From Chitinophaga alhagiae (GTDB lineage Bacteria > Bacteroidota > Bacteroidia > Chitinophagales > Chitinophagaceae), in NCBI RefSeq assembly GCF_003568665.1, contig NZ_QXMH01000001.1, positions 62,001 through 126,000 of the forward strand: 64,000 nucleotides of DNA, read 5' to 3'. Each line of letters begins with the position of its first letter. Position 1 is the stretch's first letter. The notes under the pieces were generated by a model. The model worked only from the letters and a program-made list of their open reading frames with translations, was not told the origin of the DNA and did no database searches. Made by a program: the position numbers and the translations under genes. Shown here one piece after another: positions 49,036 through 56,839 of the stretch.

Positions 49036-52000
49036 TCAGCGTACGAACAACCGGAGCGATATTTTCTCTTTTTTAGTGCTGACCTGTACAAAATAGATAC
49101 CCGCAGGCAAACCGGTCAGCGGCAGCTCATGCAGGGTGGCGCTCACTTGCGCGGTATATACGGTCAGGCCGGCAGCATTGGTAACACGTACAAAGGTCCG
49201 CGGCGCCGGCATGGCAGAGAACTGCAGGAATGCTTTCCCCGAAGCAGGGTTGGGGAACAGTTTCACGGTGCTGCCTTCCAGCGTTACGGGGTCAATGGCC
49301 GTTACCATCACGCTCAGTTCATCAGATACCGCCTTGCAGCCGTTAGCGTCAGTGGTATGCACAGTGTAGCGCGCGCTGCCGGGCGCACGGATCGTGGCCT
49401 GGGTAGCGCCGTCCAGCAACTGGCCGTTGCGGTACCACTGGTAGCTGGCGGCGGGCGTGGCGGTCAGCGAGTCTCCCCGCTGCACCAGTGCAGGCACTAC
49501 CGGTGTATGCACCGTTAACCGCACCGCACCGGAAGTTACCGTACAGCCAGGCCCGTTAGATACCACCACCCGGTATTCACCGGGCTGCGTAACCGTTAGC
49601 CCGCTCTCGTCTGCCCCGGCCACCGGCTGCCCGTTGTGCAGCCAGCTGTACGTCCAAAGGTAGGCGGCCTTTGCCTCCAGCCCCAGTTCCGTGCCCGCGC
49701 AGATCTCGTTCAGCGCGGCCGCGTTAATACGGGCTTCCGGCATGTTCTCGATCCTGAAACCGGTGGAAAGCAGCGATGTGTCTGCCGGTTTGGAACTGAT
49801 AATGCGTATCCGGTAGTCGTCACTGCAGGGTACGCTGTCAGGTATGTTCAGCAAGAGGTCAATGCTTCTTTCTGTGCTGGGAATAACGGCCAGCGTAGTG
49901 TACTTCGCTTCCATTTCCCGGGTAAAGGCCCCGCCGCTGCCGCTCATCTGCACCGTATATTCATTGCCCGGCTCCGGCTGCTGCGGGTGTGTAAATGACA
50001 ATGTTACCTGATCTGCGTTGTTATCCACCACTATTTCAGGCGCGGGCGGTGTGGCTGGTGTAATAGTGATCAACATGGAATCCGTGAAAGCCAGGCACCT
50101 GAAGTTACCTACGCGCGCCTGATAATAACCGGTTTCCGCCGGTATATAATATGGCAGCGCATAACCGGGAACGGGATGGCCGTTGAAATACCAGCTATAA
50201 TAGAAACCTGCTTCCACATTGGAGCTGCCGGTGGCAAAAAGCGTATCCCGGGCGTAGGTGAGCTGCCCTTCTAATGTTATCCGCCTGGTAGTAACGGTAC
50301 TGGAGCTGATATTGCAATTGCCATTGGTGGCGCTGATCATGTAAATGGCATTGTCTGTAACGGCCAGCGTTTTCCCCGTTGCGCCGGGTATGGTGTCTCC
50401 ATTGCGCAGCCAGGCCACTGGCCAGTTGTCAGGAAATACAGCCTCCAGCGTCAGCGTATCGTCATTACAAAATTCGTGCTGCGTGCCGCCCACCAGTGAC
50501 ACTGGCGGAGGATTTGCGATGTATACGCTATCTGTCAGCATTTTGCTGCATCGGCTGATCCGCACTTTATACATGCCTGCATTGGTAACAGTATAGAGCG
50601 AATCCGTACCGGTCACCGTGCCGCCGGACCACTGATAACGCGCCCCCGGATTCCCGGCGTTCAGCTGCATGGGATAAGGGCCGCACCACCAGAGCGTGTC
50701 TGTCTGGAAAGGAGACTCAAGCGTGAACACAGGTTCTTTCAGCGGTATCTCAATTTTGCCGTACCCGGCCCTGCCATCAACATACTGCACATATAATTGT
50801 ACGCTGTAGTTGCCCTCGGTGAAAAACAGGCGCTCCGGCCTGGCTACGCTGTCTGTTATCACCAGGCCCAGGGGGTCGGTGAAAACCCAGTCAAACCGCC
50901 TGATGCCGGTGGTATCAGTCAGTCCGAATATGCTGAACCTCAGCCGGAAGGGCCGGCACTGCCCGGTCAGTTGCTGGTAGTACAGGTTGATAGTGGCTGT
51001 ATCTGGCGGGTGTACGGTGATGCTGCTGGCGTCGCTCTTCCCGCAGCGGGTAGCGGTAACGGCGTAAACGCCCGGGTTGTACACGGTAATGGCGGAAGCA
51101 GTATCTCCGGTAGACCAGGCATAGGTGGTATGTTCTTCCTGCAGCGCCTTCAATTGAATGCTGCCGCCGGCGGGAAGCACCGTATCTGCTGTTCCCCCGT
51201 AAGCCGTTACCAGCGTATCAGGAATGCGGACCTTCACCCTGGTACCGGTGTAAGCCATACCCGTAGTGGCCTCAAGACCTATTTCGTACAGCCCCGGTTT
51301 CTCAAAGGTGTGGGAAAACACTGAATCGCTGTACGTGCCGTTTGAAGGGATCTGTATGCCGTCCAATTCGATCCACCAGCTATAGGTAAGCGGCAGGCGG
51401 CCTGGTACGGTCACGTTCCTGAACTGTACAGTAACCGGCAGGCATGGCACAAAGGGATCATAAGCAATAGCCGGGTCACCGTAGCTTTTCATCACAATAA
51501 TGCTGTCCGTTATGGTGGTATCGCAACGCTCTACGCGCAATATGTAAGTACCCGGTGCATCCTGGGTACCGGCCTCAATGGTCAAGATACGCCCGGTATC
51601 CCCTCTTGACCAGTAATAGTGAGCGCCGGGGTAATAAGTTGCTTCCAGGTGGAGGGGAATGGCGCTGTCTGGCAGCCAGGCGGTATCAGGCAGGTCTACC
51701 GCCAGCGTCTCGTAGGGTTGTAAGATCAAAGTATCTGTGCAGTGAGAAGTTCTTCCCTGGTCATCTGTGATCTCCAGCTCCACCAGGTGCGTGCCGTAGC
51801 TGGTGAAAGTATACACAGGCCTTTCTACGGAGCTGCTGTCTTGCCCCCATTTCCATTTTCTTGACACAATGCTGCCGCGGCGCACCACGGATGCATCCCA
51901 GAAGTCCACCATCAGCGGCAGGCACCCAACAGTAGAATTATGCCCCATGCGGGCAATGGCGCTGTCATTGACGGAGACCACCACTTCGTCCGTCAGCGTA

Positions 52001-52986
52001 CGGCCGTATTTGGAAACAGCCACGCTGTAAGTACCGGCTTCGGTGACCCTGATCTGGGGCAGCGTATCCCCGGTGTTCCATAAGAACTGCGCACCGCCGT
52101 TGCCGGGGTTGGACGCCTGGAGCAGAATGGTATCTCCGTAGATGATCGTTGTATCTTGCCCCAGGCTGAGCCAGAAACGCGTATCTACGAGCGTGATCTC
52201 CTGGGTATAGAAGCGGCTGTGATTATAAGTATTGGTGGAATTGAACTTTACGGTATAGGTGCCGGGAGCGGGGTAAACATGCTCTATGATGGTATCTGCC
52301 ACAGAGCTTTGCACATTGCTGGTGCCGCCGCCGTCGCCAAAATTCCAGAAGGCCCAGTTGGTATGCGCCGCGGGATAAATAGGGGGTGTTTTCAACCGCA
52401 CTTTAAGGTCCCATGAGGCCGGTATCTGCTCTACTTCCATGCTCAGCTCCGGTATCTCATAGGCAAAGGCCGTATCGTACAGCACCTTGTTGCAATATTC
52501 CATGGACACCATGTATACGCCGGGCGTATCTATATACTGGGGGCGTTCGGTGTTGCCCGTGCTCCAGGTATATTTGGGACCTATCAGCCCGTGATGGATG
52601 TTCTGCATAAAACTCCTGTATTCGTCTTTCTTCGAATAAAAGATGTTCAGTATTTCCAGCAGCGGGCCTACTTCGATATTCCGCAGCAGGTAGCTGTTCA
52701 GGCGGCGGCCATCTTCCAGCTCCACCTGCAGGTAGGGCCGGTACAAACCGGGCTGGCGGTACGTGTATGCCATACTGTGGCCGGCCACAATACTGTCGCC
52801 ATTGCCTAAAATCCAGGTATAGCCGATCACCCCGCGGATGTTGGTGGTATCTGCTGTAAATGTGACCGTTATACTGTCACATGCCGCCTGTTTGTCAACA
52901 AAATAAGTGATAAGACCTGAATATTCCTGCGCATGCGCCGTGCAAAACACCAGGGAGGTTAAAAACCCGAGTAGCAATTTTTTCAT
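49036..52986 (-). CDS. Giant secreted PKD-repeat protein with T9SS sorting domain
   Basis: A 1316-residue surface or secreted protein. ATG 52986 gives a signal peptide (MKKLLLGFLTSLVFCTAHAQ). Many PKD/Ig-like repeats follow, seen as repeats of YTWSTGNTE, YAWSTGDTASAITVYNPGVY and W..GD......Y..PGTY. The last 80 residues (from VKLFPNPASGKAFLQFSAMP) are a T9SS type A sorting domain, so the protein is exported by type IX secretion and anchored or released. No catalytic domain is recognised, so adhesion or gliding/biofilm functions are inferred. A TATATTTG promoter core lies at 53004-53011. It is divergent from dnaG. Confidence 0.9.
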   Translation of the reverse strand: MKKLLLGFLTSLVFCTAHAQEYSGLITYFVDKQAACDSITVTFTADTTNIRGVIGYTWILGNGDSIVAGHSMAYTYRQPGLYRPYLQVELEDGRRLNSYLLRNIEVGPLLEILNIFYSKKDEYRSFMQNIHHGLIGPKYTWSTGNTERPQYIDTPGVYMVSMEYCNKVLYDTAFAYEIPELSMEVEQIPASWDLKVRLKTPPIYPAAHTNWAFWNFGDGGGTSNVQSSVADTIIEHVYPAPGTYTVKFNSTNTYNHSRFYTQEITLVDTRFWLSLGQDTTIIYGDTILLQASNPGNGGAQFLWNTGDTLPQIRVTEAGTYSVAVSKYGRTLTDEVVVSVNDSAIARMGHNSTVGCLPLMVDFWDASVVRRGSIVSRKWKWGQDSSSVERPVYTFTSYGTHLVELEITDDQGRTSHCTDTLILQPYETLAVDLPDTAWLPDSAIPLHLEATYYPGAHYYWSRGDTGRILTIEAGTQDAPGTYILRVERCDTTITDSIIVMKSYGDPAIAYDPFVPCLPVTVQFRNVTVPGRLPLTYSWWIELDGIQIPSNGTYSDSVFSHTFEKPGLYEIGLEATTGMAYTGTRVKVRIPDTLVTAYGGTADTVLPAGGSIQLKALQEEHTTYAWSTGDTASAITVYNPGVYAVTATRCGKSDASSITVHPPDTATINLYYQQLTGQCRPFRLRFSIFGLTDTTGIRRFDWVFTDPLGLVITDSVARPERLFFTEGNYSVQLYVQYVDGRAGYGKIEIPLKEPVFTLESPFQTDTLWWCGPYPMQLNAGNPGARYQWSGGTVTGTDSLYTVTNAGMYKVRISRCSKMLTDSVYIANPPPVSLVGGTQHEFCNDDTLTLEAVFPDNWPVAWLRNGDTIPGATGKTLAVTDNAIYMISATNGNCNISSSTVTTRRITLEGQLTYARDTLFATGSSNVEAGFYYSWYFNGHPVPGYALPYYIPAETGYYQARVGNFRCLAFTDSMLITITPATPPAPEIVVDNNADQVTLSFTHPQQPEPGNEYTVQMSGSGGAFTREMEAKYTTLAVIPSTERSIDLLLNIPDSVPCSDDYRIRIISSKPADTSLLSTGFRIENMPEARINAAALNEICAGTELGLEAKAAYLWTYSWLHNGQPVAGADESGLTVTQPGEYRVVVSNGPGCTVTSGAVRLTVHTPVVPALVQRGDSLTATPAASYQWYRNGQLLDGATQATIRAPGSARYTVHTTDANGCKAVSDELSVMVTAIDPVTLEGSTVKLFPNPASGKAFLQFSAMPAPRTFVRVTNAAGLTVYTAQVSATLHELPLTGLPAGIYFVQVSTKKEKISLRLFVR

Positions 52987-53003
52987 AGATATATAGGAAT
53001 ACA

Positions 53004-53011
53004 CAAATATA
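53004..53011 (-). promoter_or_regulatory. Promoter core (TAnnTTTG) of the PKD gene
   Basis: TATATTTG on the minus strand, 17 bases before the start codon. Confidence 0.5.
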
Positions 53012-53052
53012 GTTAAAATTTATATCCGTCCTCCCTATTCCTCATTTTATAC

Positions 53053-53060
53053 TATGTTTG
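53053..53060 (+). promoter_or_regulatory. Promoter core (TAnnTTTG) of dnaG
   Basis: TATGTTTG, 22 bases before the TTG start at 53083; no clear -33 element. Confidence 0.45.
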
Positions 53061-53082
53061 CCAATGGTAAACCCGTAAGCAA

Positions 53083-55071
53083 TTGATTTCCCAGAACACC
53101 ATACAACAGATACTCAACCGGATAGATATTGTTGAGATAGTAGGCTCTTTCGTTAAACTGAAGAAGCGGGGGGCCAACTACCTCGGCCTCTGCCCTTTTC
53201 ATAATGAAAAGTCGCCTTCCTTCACGGTATCCGGCACCAAGGAGATCTACAAGTGTTTTGGCTGCGGCAAAAGCGGCAACACCATCAATTTCCTCATGGA
53301 GCACGAAAAGTACTCCTATGTGGAAGCCCTCCGCTGGCTGGCGCAGAAATACAATGTGGAAATTGAGGAAAAAGAGGTTAGCCCGGAAGTAAAGGCCCAG
53401 CAACAGCTGGCAGACAGCCTTTTTATCATCAACAATTTTGCCCGCGATTATTTTGTAAAGACCCTGCATGAAACGGAAGAGGGCCAGAACGTGGGCCTGA
53501 GCTATTTTGAGGAAAGGGGCTTTACGGAAGAAACGGTGCGCAAGTTCCAGCTCGGTTACTGCCTCAATGAGCGCGATGCTTTTGTAAAGGCCGCCGTGGC
53601 AAAAGGCTACAACCAGGAGTACCTGCTCAAAACGGGCCTGGTGGCCATCCGCAACGAACAGCCGGCAGACAACTACCGCGGCCGCGTTATTTTTCCCATC
53701 CACAACCAGAGCGGCAAGGTGCTGGGGTTTGGCGCGCGCATACTGGTAAAGAACGACCGGGCGCCCAAATACATCAACTCCCCGGAGAACGAGATCTATG
53801 TCAAAAGCAAAGTACTGTACGGCACTTACTTTGCCCGCCATTCCATAGACAAGCTGGACGAATGCCTGCTGGTGGAAGGTTATACAGACGTAGTTTCCCT
53901 GCACCAGGCCGGTATAGAGAACGTGGTAGCCTCCAGCGGCACCTCGCTCACCACAGACCAGCTCCGCCTCATCAAAAAGTACACCCGCAACCTCACCATC
54001 CTGTATGACGGGGACAATGCCGGTGTAAAAGCGGCGCTGCGCGGCCTGGACATGGCCATTGAAGAAGGCCTCAACGTAAAGCTGGCCCTCATACCGGACA
54101 AGGAAGACCCGGACAGTTACGTTCGTAAAATAGGCGCGGAAGGCTTCAGGCAGTTCATTGCGGAGAACAAGCAGGACTTCATCCTGTTCAAGCTGCAGGT
54201 GTCCCTGAAAGAAGCCGGTAACGACACTACCCGCAAATCACAGCTGGTGAATGAAATTGCGGAAACCATTTCCCGGATAGACAAGGTAGAAGACTTCACC
54301 AAACAGCAGGATTACATCCGCCAGTGCAGCCAGTTACTGAAGATAGATGAGGAAGGCATGGTAACGCTGGTGAACAAATACATCCGGGACCGTATCAACA
54401 AACAGGTTGCCCAGCAGCAAAACAAACAGCAGCAGGCCAGCCGCGGAGAAGAAGAAGACGGCCCCTCCCTGGCTGAAATGTACCCGGAGTATTTTGAAGA
54501 AGGCGCCACCGACGCACCGCCGGCAGACAATCTTTTCAATAAAGACGAAAAGCAGGAAAGGGAACTGGTGAAGATACTGCTGCGCTTCGGGGACAAGATA
54601 TTCAGTGAAGAAAACAACAACACGGTGGCTGACTACATCTTTCACCTGCCGTACGATTTTGAATCGCTGGCAGACAGCGAGATAGTGAAAAAAATACTGC
54701 GGGAATATAAAGCCGGGTATGACCAGGGCAACATGCCCGATAAAAAATGGTTCCTCTACCACCAGGATGCGGAAATAGCCCAGAACGTAGCCCTGATACT
54801 GGAAGACAAAGAAGCCGAACTCAGCCACAACTGGCAGGAGCGCTTCGAGATCAAGACCGTGTATGGTGATGATGCCTATTTAAAAGATACCCTCTCCACC
54901 ACCAACTACCTCATTCTGCGCAAGATCAAAAAACTGATCGTGGAAAACCAGCAGGAAATGGAACGGCAAACAGATATGGAAGAAATGATGAAATGCCTGG
55001 AAATGCATCAGCACCTGAAGCAACTGGAACGGGAGCTGACACTGCAGCTGGGGATGGTGATCTTCAAGTAG
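53083..55071 (+). CDS. dnaG: DNA primase DnaG
   Basis: A 662-residue primase that lays RNA primers at the replication fork. The CHC2 zinc ribbon uses Cys37, His40, Cys58 and Cys61 (LCPFHNEKS, YKCFGCGKSG). The TOPRIM core follows with the Glu of LLVEGYTDVVSLHQAG and the Asp pair of ILYDGDNAGVKAAL. The C-terminal part (about 440-662), rich in Gln then helical, would bind the helicase. The start is TTG at 53083, giving MISQNTIQQILNRID, which fits the family; there is no ATG alternative nearby. It overlaps the converging folA by eight bases. Confidence 0.96.
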   Translation: MISQNTIQQILNRIDIVEIVGSFVKLKKRGANYLGLCPFHNEKSPSFTVSGTKEIYKCFGCGKSGNTINFLMEHEKYSYVEALRWLAQKYNVEIEEKEVSPEVKAQQQLADSLFIINNFARDYFVKTLHETEEGQNVGLSYFEERGFTEETVRKFQLGYCLNERDAFVKAAVAKGYNQEYLLKTGLVAIRNEQPADNYRGRVIFPIHNQSGKVLGFGARILVKNDRAPKYINSPENEIYVKSKVLYGTYFARHSIDKLDECLLVEGYTDVVSLHQAGIENVVASSGTSLTTDQLRLIKKYTRNLTILYDGDNAGVKAALRGLDMAIEEGLNVKLALIPDKEDPDSYVRKIGAEGFRQFIAENKQDFILFKLQVSLKEAGNDTTRKSQLVNEIAETISRIDKVEDFTKQQDYIRQCSQLLKIDEEGMVTLVNKYIRDRINKQVAQQQNKQQQASRGEEEDGPSLAEMYPEYFEEGATDAPPADNLFNKDEKQERELVKILLRFGDKIFSEENNNTVADYIFHLPYDFESLADSEIVKKILREYKAGYDQGNMPDKKWFLYHQDAEIAQNVALILEDKEAELSHNWQERFEIKTVYGDDAYLKDTLSTTNYLILRKIKKLIVENQQEMERQTDMEEMMKCLEMHQHLKQLERELTLQLGMVIFK

Positions 55072-55567
55072 CCGGTTGCCGCCGCTCCCACCGTTCAAAT
55101 GTATACGCGTACGCATGTTTCTCATCCGCGGCATGCGGCTCGCTATGTACCCGTACCCACTCCTCCGGGCTGATCTCCGGGAAGAACGCGTCTCCCTGCA
55201 GGGTGGTATGCACGCGCGTAAGGTAGATGCGGTCCACCAGCGGAAATGCCTGCAGGAATATTTCCGTGCCGCCTGTAATGAATATCTCGTTCACGTCCTG
55301 CTCCTCCGCGGCCCTGATGGCGGCTTCAATAGACGGCACCACGGTAATGCCCGCGTGGCTGTAACCGGCCTGCCGGGTGATCACGATGTTTTGCCGGCCC
55401 TTGAGCGGGCGGCCCATAGACTCAAAGGTTTTGCGCCCCATGATAATGGGAAAGCCCCAGGTGGTGTTCTTGAAGAACTGCAGGTCTGCCGGGAGGTTCC
55501 AGGGCAGGCGGTTCTCAATGCCTATCACGTTGTTATCAGACGCAGCTACAATAATGGAAATGGTCAT
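55064..55567 (-). CDS. folA: Dihydrofolate reductase
   Basis: A 167-residue NADPH-dependent reductase regenerating tetrahydrofolate. [20 protein letters not shown], with [16 protein letters not shown], is the N-terminal signature with the substrate-binding acidic residue (here Asp in PADLQFF); [16 protein letters not shown] and [11 protein letters not shown] are the NADPH-binding motifs. Its start overlaps the thyA stop by four bases (ATGA), a coupled pair: ThyA produces the dihydrofolate that this enzyme reduces. Confidence 0.97.
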   Translation of the reverse strand: MTISIIVAASDNNVIGIENRLPWNLPADLQFFKNTTWGFPIIMGRKTFESMGRPLKGRQNIVITRQAGYSHAGITVVPSIEAAIRAAEEQDVNEIFITGGTEIFLQAFPLVDRIYLTRVHTTLQGDAFFPEISPEEWVRVHSEPHAADEKHAYAYTFERWERRQPAT

Positions 55568-56358
55568 ACTGCAACGGGGGCTTTAATATGAGGATGGAAC
55601 TCGTAGTGTTCCAGCGTAAAGTCTTCGTACCGGAAACTGAAAATGTCTTTCACGGCCGGGTCCAGCTTCATGACCGGCAGCGGGTACGGCTGGCGGGTCA
55701 GCTGCAGTTTGGCCTGCTCCATATGATTGCTGTAAAGATGCACATCGCCGAAGCTGTGAACGAACTCTCCCGGCTGCAGGCCGCATACCTGCGCTATCAT
55801 GAGGGTGAGCAGCGCGTACGAGGCAATGTTGAAAGGCACGCCCAGGAACACGTCTGCGCTGCGCTGGTACAGCTGGCAGCTCAGGCGGCCGTTGGCCACG
55901 TAGAACTGGAAGAGGCAATGGCAGGGGCTGAGGGCCATCTGCGGCAGGTCTGCCACGTTCCATGCGCTGATAATGAGGCGGCGCGAGTCCGGGTTCTTTT
56001 TGATCTGCTCCACTACATCGCGCACCTGGTCAAAAGTTTGGCCGTTGGCCCCTTCCCAGCTGCGCCATTGTTTACCATATACCGGGCCCAGGTTGCCTTG
56101 TTCGTCCGCCCATTCATCCCATATCTTCACCCCGTGCTCCTGCAGGTATTTCACATTGGTGTCTCCGTTCAGGAACCAGAGCAGCTCGTAAATAATAGAC
56201 TTCAGGTGCAGCTTTTTGGTGGTCACAAGGGGGAAGCCCTTTTGCAGGTCAAAACGCAGCTGGTAACCGAAGCAGCTGCGTGTACCGGTGCCGGTGCGGT
56301 CTGTTTTATCCGCCCCGTTATCCAGTATATGTTGCAATAAATCAAGGTATTGTTGCAT
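55564..56358 (-). CDS. thyA: Thymidylate synthase
   Basis: A 264-residue enzyme, same length as the E. coli protein, that methylates dUMP with methylene-tetrahydrofolate. The nucleophile Cys146 in [21 protein letters not shown] and the [20 protein letters not shown] block are intact. It is the first gene of the thyA-folA operon. No perfect promoter core is seen upstream; a TAACTTGC at the expected place is a weak candidate. Confidence 0.98.
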   Translation of the reverse strand: MQQYLDLLQHILDNGADKTDRTGTGTRSCFGYQLRFDLQKGFPLVTTKKLHLKSIIYELLWFLNGDTNVKYLQEHGVKIWDEWADEQGNLGPVYGKQWRSWEGANGQTFDQVRDVVEQIKKNPDSRRLIISAWNVADLPQMALSPCHCLFQFYVANGRLSCQLYQRSADVFLGVPFNIASYALLTLMIAQVCGLQPGEFVHSFGDVHLYSNHMEQAKLQLTRQPYPLPVMKLDPAVKDIFSFRYEDFTLEHYEFHPHIKAPVAV

Positions 56359-56839
56359 AACCCTGCAAGTTACAGGTAAAAGGCCATACTGCCTAGCAGC
56401 GTCTGAAAATGTGGATTTCGCGTGGATTTCGCAGTATAAATAATATAATAAAACCCACGATAATAAACAAATCTGATTTCCATCAAATTTGCTTAATCTG
56501 CATCATTCCAGGAACGTGCGTATTGAAAAACCCTTTAACTGATCAGCATCAACCAAAATCTAAAACACCAGCAATCCAAAATCAATGGCAAAGGTCACTC
56601 CACGATAAGGCACTACATATCTTGAGCGGAAAAACTGTTACAGCAAATAGGACCTCATTCAAACCCCGGCTTCGTTCAACGCATCCTTGCGGGTGACACT
56701 GCGTAAACGTAAAATTTTATCAACCTCTAAACCTTTTCTTATGCAGATCTGATGTACGCCATTACGCGGCGGCCTGCGCGGCTGTACCGCTCTTCACCAT
56801 TCAACCTTCACTAATTTATCACCTCTAAATCGCCAAAAC
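56359..56839. other. Non-coding region upstream of susC
   Basis: No gene is supported in these 481 bases; a 95-codon open frame at 56409-56696 has no coding character. It holds an 11-bp duplication (56411-56432) and presumably the susC promoter. CAAATTTG near 56486 is a 7/8 match to the core. No sigma/anti-sigma or hybrid two-component gene is adjacent. Confidence 0.6.
56411..56432 (+). repeat. Perfect 11-bp tandem duplication
   Basis: GTGGATTTCGC at 56411-56421 is repeated exactly at 56422-56432, in the thyA/susC divergent region. Confidence 0.85.

Noticed and set aside
56409-56696. 95-codon frame upstream of susC
   Set aside because: No ribosome binding site, odd composition, and it starts inside the 11-bp duplication; more likely untranslated leader.
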